The notes: generated from the letters alone by a model not told the origin. Positions 1 to 7,015 are shown, counted from the stretch's first letter. The stretch is 7,546 bases of DNA from Acidobacteriota bacterium (GCA_026706225.1 JAPOZE010000195.1:1-7546), one strand, 5' to 3'. Made by a program: numbers and translations.

Positions 1-2
1 CC

Positions 3-1163
3 GTGAGCCTTCTGGCCGGGACACTGAGTTGCGGCCCGCCGGAATCCAGCCGGTCCGGTGACGAGGAGAAACCGGTCCGATTGCAAAGGGTGGAGTGGGG
101 GCAGGTAGGCGAAGCCCCTGCGTTTCTTTACACCCTGACCAACCGCCAGGGCCTCAAGGCCAGAATCACCAACTACGGGGCGATTCTTACCGAGATGCAT
201 GTTCCGGACCGCCAGGGCGAAATGGCGGACGTCACCCTGGGTTTCGACAAGCTGGAGGACTATCTGCCGCGCCATCCCTACTTCGGCTGCATCTGCGGAC
301 GGGTGGCGAACCGTATCTCCAACGCCCGGTTCACGCTCGACGGCCGGGAGTACTCCCTGACCAAAAACTTCGGAGAACACCATCTTCCCGGACGCGCCCA
401 GGCCCTCCACAGAAACCAGGGCTTCGATCGAAAGGTGTGGACGGTGGCCGACGAGTCCGAATCCGACACCGGGGCCTCGGTGACGATGACCTACACCAGT
501 CCCGACGGAGAGGAGGGTTACCCGGGAAACCTGACCACCTCGGTCACCTACGCTCTGGGAGACGACAACTCGCTGAGGTTCGAGATGGAGGCCCAGACCG
601 ACGCTCCCACCATCGTAAACCTGGCCCACCACGCCTACTGGAACCTGGCGGGGCACGACGCCACCGACGTGCTGGGACACCAACTGCAGTTGAACGCGCC
701 CAGCTTTACGGTTACGGATGGGCAGGGTGTTCCGACGGGCGAGATCAGACCGGTCGAGGGGACACGTTTCGACTTCACCAAGCCCAAGACGCTCGGCGCC
801 GACATCGGAAATATTCCCGCGGACGCCAAGGATCAGCGGGAGGGCTACGACGTCAACTTCGTTCTGGACGGATCCCCCGGCCAGTTGAGGCCGGCGGCCC
901 GGGTGCGGGAGCCGGTTTCCGGCCGGACCCTGGAAGTGCGCACCACCGCGCCGGGAGTGCAGCTCTACACCGGCAACTACCTGGACGGGTCGTTCCAGGG
1001 AAAGGGCGGCATCGCCTACCGGAAGCAGACCGGATTCTGCCTGGAAACCCAGCATTTCCCCGATTCCATCACCAAGGAGGGCCAACCGGGGTGGCACTCC
1101 ATCGTCCTTCGGCCGGGTCAGACCTACCGCCACACCGTGGTGTTCACGTTCGGAACGGAATGA
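3..1163 (+). CDS. galM: Aldose 1-epimerase (galactose mutarotase), probably exported; N-terminus likely beyond the window edge
   Basis: This enzyme interconverts the alpha and beta anomers of aldoses such as galactose and glucose. Residues are numbered from the GTG at position 3. Visible family features are a TNYGAIL strand (56-62), CGRVANRI (98-105), NLAHHAYWNLAG (206-217) with the expected catalytic acid His210, GYDVNFVLD (281-289) with a sugar-binding Asp283, and GFCLETQHFPDS (344-355) with the expected catalytic base Glu348. The last motif is the clearest family signature. The first residues (SLLAGTLSCG, then a Ser/Glu/Pro-rich linker) look like the end of a signal peptide or lipoprotein signal, although TLSC is a poor lipobox. 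The real start is therefore probably upstream and GTG is only the first possible start codon. The loop at residues 122-146 departs from the usual HLHGG-x2-GFD pattern (see findings). Family assignment is certain; location and exact start are inferred. Confidence 0.93.
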   Translation: MSLLAGTLSCGPPESSRSGDEEKPVRLQRVEWGQVGEAPAFLYTLTNRQGLKARITNYGAILTEMHVPDRQGEMADVTLGFDKLEDYLPRHPYFGCICGRVANRISNARFTLDGREYSLTKNFGEHHLPGRAQALHRNQGFDRKVWTVADESESDTGASVTMTYTSPDGEEGYPGNLTTSVTYALGDDNSLRFEMEAQTDAPTIVNLAHHAYWNLAGHDATDVLGHQLQLNAPSFTVTDGQGVPTGEIRPVEGTRFDFTKPKTLGADIGNIPADAKDQREGYDVNFVLDGSPGQLRPAARVREPVSGRTLEVRTTAPGVQLYTGNYLDGSFQGKGGIAYRKQTGFCLETQHFPDSITKEGQPGWHSIVLRPGQTYRHTVVFTFGTE

Positions 1164-1261
1164 GCGACCTGCGCTTCCGGCACTTGTCCGGCTGCGGGGC
1201 CCGGGAGGGCTGACCCGCCCCGCGCGAGCCCGCGGCTACCCGAGAGAAACCCTTTGCCGAT

Positions 1262-1960
1262 ATGAGAGTTCACACCTTGAAACACGTGCCCTTCGAGGGA
1301 CTGGGATCCATGCTTCCCTGGTTCCGGGAACGCGGATGGCAGGTCAGCCTGACCGAGCTCTACCGGGATGAACCGCTTCCACCGGTGGATGAGATCGACT
1401 GGCTGGTGGTGATGGGCGGCCCCATGAGCGCCAATGACGAGTCCAAGCACGCCTGGCTCAAGGCCGAAAAGGACTTCATCGGTCAGGCCCTCCAGGCCGA
1501 CAAAGCCATTCTGGGCGTCTGCCTGGGCAGCCAGCTCATCGCCGATGTTCTCGGCTCCAGGGTATACAGGAACAGCGAGCCCGAGATCGGCTGGTTCCTC
1601 ATTCAGCGCTCCGAGGATGCCGCCGGTCACCGGTTGGGGAGCCTTTTCCCCGAGCAAGCCGAAGTCTTTCACTGGCACGGAGAAACCTTCGATCTGCCCC
1701 GCGGCGCCGTCCACCTGGCCCGCAGTCAGGCCTGTCTGAACCAGGCCTTCGCCTACGGCGACCGGGTCCTGGGCCTTCAATTCCACCTCGAAACCACCCG
1801 GAAAGCCCTCGAGGACCTGGCCCACGGCTGCGCCGACGAGCTGGTCGACAGCCCGTTCATTCAGAGTGCCGAACAGATGTTGTCCGATCCGCATCGCTTC
1901 ACCCGGCTGAATCGACTCCTGGATCCGATTCTCGAGGGGCTGGCGGCCCGGTTGGGGTGA
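1262..1960 (+). CDS. Class I (triad) glutamine amidotransferase domain protein, GMP-synthase-like
   Basis: A stand-alone glutaminase-type domain of 232 residues. It is expected to hydrolyse glutamine, or a gamma-glutamyl compound, through a Cys-His-Glu triad. The oxyanion-loop motif VVMGGPMS lies at 49-56. The nucleophile elbow GVCLGSQ at 85-91 contains Cys87. GLQFHLE at 171-177 supplies His175 and Glu177. FHWHGE at 136-141 is another hallmark of this subgroup. There is no ATP-pyrophosphatase or synthetase domain, so it is not GuaA itself; an acceptor subunit or a free gamma-glutamyl substrate would have to be found elsewhere. The ribosome site is weak: a GAGAG lies about 15 bases before the ATG. 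The gene starts 98 bp after the mutarotase and ends 17 bp before the nitrilase start, so it is probably co-transcribed with the latter. Fold and triad are certain; the substrate is unknown. Confidence 0.9.
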   Translation: MRVHTLKHVPFEGLGSMLPWFRERGWQVSLTELYRDEPLPPVDEIDWLVVMGGPMSANDESKHAWLKAEKDFIGQALQADKAILGVCLGSQLIADVLGSRVYRNSEPEIGWFLIQRSEDAAGHRLGSLFPEQAEVFHWHGETFDLPRGAVHLARSQACLNQAFAYGDRVLGLQFHLETTRKALEDLAHGCADELVDSPFIQSAEQMLSDPHRFTRLNRLLDPILEGLAARLG

Positions 1961-1965
1961 GCGGG

Positions 1966-1972
1966 AAGGAGG
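1966..1972 (+). promoter_or_regulatory. Strong Shine-Dalgarno that fixes the nitrilase start
   Basis: AAGGAGG sits 5 bases before the ATG at 1978 and lies in the 17-bp gap after the amidotransferase stop. It favours this ATG over the in-frame GTG at 1957, which overlaps the preceding TGA as GTGA but would place the ribosome site inside the coding region. Confidence 0.85.
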
Positions 1973-1977
1973 CACCC

Positions 1978-3006
1978 ATGCAACCTCCAGCCTACAAGGT
2001 GGCCGCCGCTCACGTGGCCCCGGTGTTCCTCGATCGGGACGCCACCGTGGACAAGGCCTGCGCCCTGATCCGGGAAGCCGCCCGAAACGGGGCTCAGCTC
2101 ATCGTCTTCCCGGAAACCTACATTCCCGCCTCCCCTCTCTGGTGCGCCCTGCAGGCGCCCATTGAAAACCATGCGCTCTTCTGCCAACTCGCCGCCGGCA
2201 GTCTGCGGGTGGACGGGCCGGAAATCGGCAAGGTCGCCGATGCGGCCCGCCGCAGCGGCATCTTCGTCTCGCTGGGTTTCAACGAGGTCTCGGCCGTCAG
2301 CGCCGGCTGCCTCTGGAACGCCAACCTGCTGCTGAGCGACCGGGGAGAGATCCTCTGCCACCATCGCAAGCTGGTTCCGACCTTCTACGAGAAACTGGTC
2401 TGGGCGCCCGGGGACGGCAGCGGACTGCAGGTTTGCGAGACCCGGCTGGGTCGAATGGGGATGCTGATCTGCGGAGAGAACACCAATCCCCTGGCCCGTT
2501 TCGCCCTGCTAGCCCAGGGCGAGCAGGTCCATCTGTCCACCTACCCTCCCATGTGGCCCACCCGGGATCCCGCCGGCGGCGGCAACTACGATCTCAAGCA
2601 AGCCATACGGATTCGGGCCGGCGCCCACTCCTTCGAAGGCAAGGTCTTCAACGTGGTGACCTCCGGCTTCCTGGATGAGGCTGCACGGAGGCAGCTAGGA
2701 CAATTGACTCCGGAGGCCGGGCGCATCCTGGATGGAAGCCCCCGGGGCATCTCGGTGGTCATGGGGCCGGAGGGAACCCCCGTCAGCCGGATTCTTCAGG
2801 ACGAGGAAGGCCTCCTCTACGCCGAAATCGATCTCTCCCAAGCAGTGGCCCCCAAGCAGATCCACGACGTGGTGGGCGGCTACAACCGGTTCGACATCTT
2901 CAAGCTCAGCGTGGACCGGTCCCGTCGGCCTCCCCTGAATGTTGAAGCCGGAGACCTTGGTCTCGAATCGACCCATGCCGAGCCCAACGACGAGGACCGT
3001 TCGTGA
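1978..3006 (+). CDS. Nitrilase / carbon-nitrogen hydrolase family protein
   Basis: A 342-residue cytoplasmic hydrolase of the nitrilase superfamily, which attacks nitriles or amides through a Glu-Lys-Cys triad. From the ATG at 1978 the triad reads Glu46 in LIVFPETYIP, Lys131 in HHRKLVPT and Cys165 in GMLICGENTNPLARF. Glu138 (TFYEKL) matches the second structural glutamate. The length, the FPETYIP box and the long segment after the cysteine (AQGEQVHLSTYPPMWP) suit branch-1 nitrilases better than the shorter amidases or carbamoylases. The residue after the catalytic cysteine is Gly, whereas well-studied nitrilases have Trp (CWE). The C-terminus includes GGYNRFDIFKLSVDR (300-314), a typical tail, followed by an acidic end. 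An upstream in-frame GTG at 1957 would add seven residues but is less likely. The gene lies between an amidotransferase and a methyltransferase-like gene. Whether the product is an acid or an amide cannot be told. Confidence 0.92.
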   Translation: MQPPAYKVAAAHVAPVFLDRDATVDKACALIREAARNGAQLIVFPETYIPASPLWCALQAPIENHALFCQLAAGSLRVDGPEIGKVADAARRSGIFVSLGFNEVSAVSAGCLWNANLLLSDRGEILCHHRKLVPTFYEKLVWAPGDGSGLQVCETRLGRMGMLICGENTNPLARFALLAQGEQVHLSTYPPMWPTRDPAGGGNYDLKQAIRIRAGAHSFEGKVFNVVTSGFLDEAARRQLGQLTPEAGRILDGSPRGISVVMGPEGTPVSRILQDEEGLLYAEIDLSQAVAPKQIHDVVGGYNRFDIFKLSVDRSRRPPLNVEAGDLGLESTHAEPNDEDRS

Positions 3007-3099
3007 CGAAGAGCTTGAGCGGTTTGCCAACGACAGGCGGAACGGGTTCACGCAGCGGCTACCTCTACAAGGGACGCGAAACGGCGTCGTCATCCAACA

Positions 3100-3951
3100 A
3101 TGAACCTGTGGACCAACCCGCTGGTGGCCCGCCAGTTGCGGCTCAACCGGGAGACCCTGGACAACTGGGGCCTCTACCGCTCTCACCGGGAAGCGGTGGC
3201 CGACCTGATTTGCCAGCCGCCTCAGCCGGCCTCGGCCAAGCTCTGCATCCTGGGCGCCGGCAACTGCAACGACCTGGACCTGGTCCGATTCACCGGCCGC
3301 TTCGCCCAGGTTCACCTGGTGGATCTCGACCGGCAGGCCATGGCCAAGGGCGTCCAACGGCAATCTCCGCTTGCGCCCGGCAGCATCAGCCTCCACGGGG
3401 GAGTTGACCTTACCGGCATCCTGAAGACCCTGGCTACCTGGGAACGCTACCGGCCTGGCAGAGAGAGCATCGCCCACTGCATCCGCGAAGCCCGGGCCTT
3501 TGCCGGTCTTCCCTTCCTGGGACGATTCGAAGTTGCTGCTTCGATGTGCCTGTTGTCCCAGGTCATCGATTCGATCGTCTCGGTGACCGGATCGGGGGCC
3601 GTACCCCAGGAACTGGTGGAAACTCTGCGGCAGCGGCATCTACGCCTGTTGGCGGAGTTGCTCTTGCCGGGCGGTATCGGCCACCTGGTCACCGACTTTG
3701 CCCTGGAGCGGGGCGGCGCCCGACCGGCCCGGGAGACTTCACCGGAGCCGGAACGCGCCGCCGGGGCTTCCGGCAACGCCTTCCTGGGCCTGAACCCCCG
3801 AGAGCTTCGCGAATCGGTGAGCAATGACCCCGTCCTCCGCAACCAGGTCCGGCACGCGCGGGTGAGCCCGTCATGGCTCTGGCGGCAAAATCTCCGCCGC
3901 ACCCTCCGCGTCTGCGCGATTCAGTTCCAGAGGATTGATCCACTTTTCTGA
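3100..3951 (+). CDS. Class I SAM-dependent methyltransferase-like protein, substrate unknown
   Basis: A 283-residue soluble protein with the N-terminal half of a Rossmann-type methyltransferase fold. A helical lead-in (1-46) is followed by KLCILGAGNCNDLDL (47-61), resembling the glycine-rich SAM loop. VHLVDLD (71-77) has acidic Asp75 and Asp77 at the end of strand two, where the ribose would bind. FEVAASMCLLSQVID (143-157) resembles the strand-four region, and LLLPGGIGHLVTDF (187-200) the strand-five region. The loop reads GxGNxND instead of the common GxGxG. A Pro/Glu/Arg-rich stretch (205-223) looks like a surface loop. No Shine-Dalgarno is visible before the ATG. The frame is open back to a stop at 3016 but has no other start codon, so this ATG is the only choice. 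It follows the nitrilase by 93 bp without a visible terminator. The methyltransferase fold is likely; activity and substrate are unproven. Confidence 0.8.
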   Translation: MNLWTNPLVARQLRLNRETLDNWGLYRSHREAVADLICQPPQPASAKLCILGAGNCNDLDLVRFTGRFAQVHLVDLDRQAMAKGVQRQSPLAPGSISLHGGVDLTGILKTLATWERYRPGRESIAHCIREARAFAGLPFLGRFEVAASMCLLSQVIDSIVSVTGSGAVPQELVETLRQRHLRLLAELLLPGGIGHLVTDFALERGGARPARETSPEPERAAGASGNAFLGLNPRELRESVSNDPVLRNQVRHARVSPSWLWRQNLRRTLRVCAIQFQRIDPLF

Positions 3952-4016
3952 AACGCCCATGTTTCGCCCCGTATGAGCGGCCTCGTCGTAGGGGAGGGCG
4001 GCGCAACCAGGTGAAA

Positions 4017-4044
4017 AGTGGCCAGTGGTTAGTGGATAGTTACT
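4017..4044 (+). repeat. Heptamer repeat array, left arm of a convergent inverted repeat
   Basis: Units of seven bases read AGTGGCC, AGTGGTT, AGTGGAT and a degenerate AGTTACT. Positions 4024-4040 are an exact reverse complement of 4131-4147. It lies about 65 bp after the stop of the methyltransferase-like gene. The local base composition is more AT-rich than the flanking genes. Confidence 0.8.
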
Positions 4045-4093
4045 TAATCGACGCGTTCAGCAACTGAAACAAACCCTTTTCATTCTCGTATGA

Positions 4094-4111
4094 TCCGCCC
4101 GCCAGGGCGGA
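4094..4111. other. GC-rich hairpin in the convergent intergenic region
   Basis: TCCGCCC (4094-4100) pairs with GGGCGGA (4105-4111) around a GCCA loop, giving a perfect 7-bp stem. It sits between two convergent genes and inside the loop of the 17-bp inverted repeat. Neither strand has a T-run after it, so a rho-independent terminator is possible but not well supported. Confidence 0.5.
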
Positions 4112-4116
4112 GGCCA

Positions 4117-4151
4117 ACTAACCACTATTCACTATCCACTAACCACTAAAA
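4117..4151 (+). repeat. Heptamer repeat array, right arm of the inverted repeat, overlapping the receptor stop codon
   Basis: Five consecutive 7-base units read ACTAACC, ACTATTC, ACTATCC, ACTAACC and ACTAAAA. Positions 4131-4147 are a perfect 17-bp reverse complement of 4024-4040. The receptor gene on the opposite strand ends in TAG at 4148-4146, so its stop codon is part of the array and the last Phe codon abuts it. Confidence 0.85.
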
Positions 4152-6929
4152 CAGGCTTCCCCAGGAGTAGTTGATTCGGGCGTAGTAGTAACCGCCGCTC
4201 ATGCCCCAGGGGGTGAACTGGCTGTAGGGAAGTCCGAAAATGTTGGCGAAGAGGTCCATCCGCTGGGAGAAGGTGTTGAAGACGTTCTGACCGCCGAACG
4301 CCAGCCTCAGGTTGTCGGTCAGGGAAATGCTCGCTTCCAGGTCGAGAATGTGGCGGCCGTCCAGCAGGGGCGAGTCCTTGCCGCGGACGAACCGGGCGTC
4401 GAAGTGATCGACCCAGGAGCCGAAATAGTTCACGCGGCCCAGCAGGTCGACCCGCCCCAACCGCTGGGTGACGGCGGCGTTCCAGCGGATTCGGGGAACG
4501 CCGCGCTCCAGGCCCAGCACGTCTCCGGGGGTAAGCAGGTCCGACTCTTCCGTCAGTTCCGTGTGGGTATAGTTCATCGCGTAACTGAAGACCGTTTTGC
4601 CTCCCAGCTCCGCCGGGGTGTAGGTGGAAACCAGGTCGATCCCCTGGTTGCGACTGGAGAAATCGTTGATGAAAAACCGGAAGAAGGCCAGCGTGCCCGC
4701 GGAGGCGATCCCCTCCGAGAGCAGCAGCGCGCGTTCGTCCTCGGTGAGCGTAAAGGTTTGCGAGAGGGCCAGGCGATTGGAGAGGTCGACGCGGAAATAG
4801 TCTGCGGTCAACGTGAAGGGGCCGGTGTCCACCACCAGGCCCGCGGTGGTGTTGACCGAGGTCTCGGGCTCGAGCGGCTTGCCGCCTTTGAGTTCCGCCG
4901 CCAGGAAGGTGGAGGGCACATTGGCGCTGTCGACCAGTTGCAGCGTCTTGGGGTCGATGGTGGTCTGCACGTTGAGCGTGTTCTGCTGGCCCGGCGTGGG
5001 AGCGCGGAACCCGGTGCTGACACCGCCGCGCAGGGAGACGGCTTTGCTCAGCCCCAGTCGGGCCGACAGCTTCCCGTTGGTCGTGGCGCCGAAGAGGTCG
5101 AAGTGCTCGAATCGGAGGGCGCCGCCCACCGTCCAGCGTTCATCCGGATCGCGCAGCTCCAGATCGCCGTAGAGGGCCACGTTGCTGCGATTCCAGGCGC
5201 CGGCCGTATAGTCGGGAAATCCGGGAAAGCCGTTGGAGCCGGAGACGAAGCCCTGGGCAGCGTAGGGTCCCACCTCCCAGGAGGGTCTTCCGCCGGCGCC
5301 GATCTCGAAACGCTCCCGGCGCCACTCGGTGCCGGCCGCGAGGTTGACCAATTCGGTGGCGGCATAGGAGACGTCGAAATTGAGGTTGGTGTCTTCCTGG
5401 CGGTAGAGCCCCGGGTCGAATTCCCGCGGGGTGTCGGGCCCGAGTGAGGCATTGACCGTATTCCGAAAGAAGAAGTCGGACTCATGGGCTCCGAAACTGG
5501 CGCTGGCGTCCCAGGTCATTCCGTTGCCCAGAAGACCGCGCACGCCGCCTACCACCGACATGTCGGTGACCACGCCGCCGAACTGGGGTGTGAATCCGCC
5601 AGGGGCGATTTCCCGGAAAGAGAAACAGTTGGGGTCCTCGAAAACTCTGCCCAGAGCTTCGGGGTCGGGTACGTTGTCGGTGATCCGCACGACGGGGCAG
5701 TTCGCCGACCCGTCGACCACGCCGTCGCGGGCATCCAGCACATCGCCGATCAAAAGGGTCTCGCCGTCGTCCAGGCTGTAAATGTTGGCCCGATTGTTGG
5801 GATTCCGGAAGTAGAAGCCCTCCGTCACCTTCTTCTCGGCGTAGTTGGTGTGACCGTAGAGCTGCACCGAGTTGGAGAACAGGTGGCCGAAGTTGCCGAA
5901 GAACTTCAGGTCGTCGTCGATGGTGGGGTTGCCCCAGATCTGGGCCGGATTGGCCACGGCCGTGTTGCCGGCCGCGATCAGGGCCGCCGCGTCGGCGCGC
6001 TGCACGCTGCGGTTGGTGGGATCGGAGTTGCCGTATTCCAGACTGAGGTTGGCGAACCCGCTCTTGCCCAGGGGCAGCCCCATGTTTGCGGCGATGGTGT
6101 AGGAATCCCCGTCCCCGGCGCGGTAGGTGCCGGTGTTGAACTCCACGCTGCCTCCCTGCCGGGCATTCTTGAGCTGGAAGTTCAAGACGCCGGCGATGGC
6201 GTCCGAGCCGTACTGGGCGGATGCCCCGTCGCGCAGCACCTCCACCTGGCGCAGCGCGATGGCGGGAATGGGCGCGATGTCGGGACCTTGCGCGCCGTCC
6301 GTCACCCCGGCGAACCAGGCGATGACCGAGGAGCGGTGACGGCGTTTTCCGTTCACCAGCACCAGGGTGTGGTCGTGGGCCAGGTTGCGCAGGCTGGCCG
6401 GTCGCACCAGGGTGGCCGCGTCGCTGATGGGATGGGTGGCCACGTTGAAGGACGGGACCAGCGTCCGCAACTGGTAGTCGAGGGTGGTGGATCCCTGGCT
6501 CACCACGTCCTGCAGCGGGATAGCGTCTATGGGGACCGGGGATTCGGTCACCGACCGGGGTTGGGCGCGGCTCCCGACGACCACCAGTTCGGTTTCGAGG
6601 AGCAACTGAAGGATGACGGTGATGCTCCCCCGGGATGCCTCTACCGAACCTTCATGATCCTCAAAATCCTCAGCAGACACCACGACCCGGTGGGGGCCGG
6701 GGCCAAGACTGCAAAGGGTGGCGACACCCGAGTTGTCGGTCGTCTCCTCTCGATTACCGACGGTGACGGTAGCGCCCGGGATCGATGCCGCCGAAGGATC
6801 GAGAACCCGAACCTCGAGGCACTGTTCTTGCTGAGTGCCGGCCGACTGAGCCGTTGCCGGCAGTGTCGCGACCGGCACAAACAGCGCCCCCAGCACGACC
6901 AGACAGAAGGGCCGACCGGCTTTCGTCAT
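4146..6929 (-). CDS. TonB-dependent outer-membrane receptor with N-terminal carboxypeptidase-regulatory-like domain
   Basis: A 927-residue outer-membrane active transporter driven by TonB-ExbBD; the ligand is unknown. A signal peptide (1-27, ending ATA before QS) is followed by a small beta-sandwich domain of the carboxypeptidase regulatory type (about 36-110; IPGATVTV, then a TTDNSGVATL turn). A TonB-box-like ETELVVVGSR lies at 112-121. The plug (about 127-255) contains LVLVNGKRRHRS and EVLRDGASAQYGSDAIAGV. The 22-strand barrel follows, with GFRAPTPGQQ (640-649), LEPETS and a C-terminal aromatic tail ending in Phe927. The pairs Cys37/Cys73 and Cys411/Cys435 could form disulfides. Two adjacent ATGs exist, at 6932 and 6929. 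The GAGGAG ribosome site is only 2 bases from the first and 5 from the second, so the second was chosen. Nothing in the immediate context reveals the cargo; siderophore, sugar or peptide are all possible. Confidence 0.95.
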   Translation of the reverse strand: MTKAGRPFCLVVLGALFVPVATLPATAQSAGTQQEQCLEVRVLDPSAASIPGATVTVGNREETTDNSGVATLCSLGPGPHRVVVSAEDFEDHEGSVEASRGSITVILQLLLETELVVVGSRAQPRSVTESPVPIDAIPLQDVVSQGSTTLDYQLRTLVPSFNVATHPISDAATLVRPASLRNLAHDHTLVLVNGKRRHRSSVIAWFAGVTDGAQGPDIAPIPAIALRQVEVLRDGASAQYGSDAIAGVLNFQLKNARQGGSVEFNTGTYRAGDGDSYTIAANMGLPLGKSGFANLSLEYGNSDPTNRSVQRADAAALIAAGNTAVANPAQIWGNPTIDDDLKFFGNFGHLFSNSVQLYGHTNYAEKKVTEGFYFRNPNNRANIYSLDDGETLLIGDVLDARDGVVDGSANCPVVRITDNVPDPEALGRVFEDPNCFSFREIAPGGFTPQFGGVVTDMSVVGGVRGLLGNGMTWDASASFGAHESDFFFRNTVNASLGPDTPREFDPGLYRQEDTNLNFDVSYAATELVNLAAGTEWRRERFEIGAGGRPSWEVGPYAAQGFVSGSNGFPGFPDYTAGAWNRSNVALYGDLELRDPDERWTVGGALRFEHFDLFGATTNGKLSARLGLSKAVSLRGGVSTGFRAPTPGQQNTLNVQTTIDPKTLQLVDSANVPSTFLAAELKGGKPLEPETSVNTTAGLVVDTGPFTLTADYFRVDLSNRLALSQTFTLTEDERALLLSEGIASAGTLAFFRFFINDFSSRNQGIDLVSTYTPAELGGKTVFSYAMNYTHTELTEESDLLTPGDVLGLERGVPRIRWNAAVTQRLGRVDLLGRVNYFGSWVDHFDARFVRGKDSPLLDGRHILDLEASISLTDNLRLAFGGQNVFNTFSQRMDLFANIFGLPYSQFTPWGMSGGYYYARINYSWGSLF

Positions 6930-6934
6930 CATTT

Positions 6935-6940
6935 CTCCTC
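6935..6940 (-). promoter_or_regulatory. Shine-Dalgarno of the TonB-dependent receptor
   Basis: On the minus strand this reads GAGGAG. It is 2 bases before the ATG at 6932 and 5 bases before the ATG at 6929, which favours the second codon as the start. Confidence 0.75.
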
Positions 6941-7006
6941 TTTTTCAACACGCACAAGTCGAGCACGAACGGGGAAACAAGCCATAATGAACACTTGGTA
7001 CCGCTC

Positions 7007-7015
7007 ATTGTAGCA
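7007..7015 (-). promoter_or_regulatory. Candidate extended -10 promoter for the TonB-dependent receptor
   Basis: The minus strand reads TGCTACAAT, a TGn extension followed by a -10 hexamer differing from TATAAT at one base. No good -35 lies about 17 bases upstream, which is tolerated in extended -10 promoters. It would give a leader of about 70 bases before the receptor start. Confidence 0.5.

Noticed and set aside
366..440. A frameshift in the mutarotase to explain the odd loop
   Set aside because: The other reading frames over this stretch do not restore a canonical HGG motif and the frame stays open with good family similarity on both sides.
1124..1975. A 283-codon minus-strand open frame over the amidotransferase gene
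   Set aside because: It mirrors the amidotransferase coding frame, has biased low-complexity composition and no recognisable motif.
3003..3407. A plus-strand frame starting with GTG overlapping the nitrilase stop
   Set aside because: Most of it is an out-of-frame reading of the methyltransferase-like gene and it is Gly/Pro/Arg-rich with no motif. The overlap of its GTG with TGA looked like translational coupling but is not supported otherwise.
2695..3639. A 314-codon minus-strand frame spanning the nitrilase end and the methyltransferase-like gene
   Set aside because: It overlaps two better-supported genes on the other strand and shows no domain; its composition fits an antisense shadow.
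4056..4068. Small hairpin TTCAG-CAA-CTGAA followed further on by CCCTTTT as a terminator for the plus-strand genes
   Set aside because: The stem is only 5 bp with a 3-base loop, AT-rich, and the T-run is short and separated from the stem by several bases.
4024..4147. A MITE-type transposable element with 17-bp terminal inverted repeats
   Set aside because: The arms are heptamer arrays that continue beyond the matched 17 bp, and no target-site duplication flanks them. It is reported as an inverted repeat without claiming mobility.
5484..7013. A 509-codon open frame on the plus strand opposite the TonB receptor
   Set aside because: It lies antisense to a clearly real receptor gene and its translation is rich in Gly, Val, Arg and His with no domain. 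Long antisense frames are expected in GC-rich DNA with strong third-position bias.
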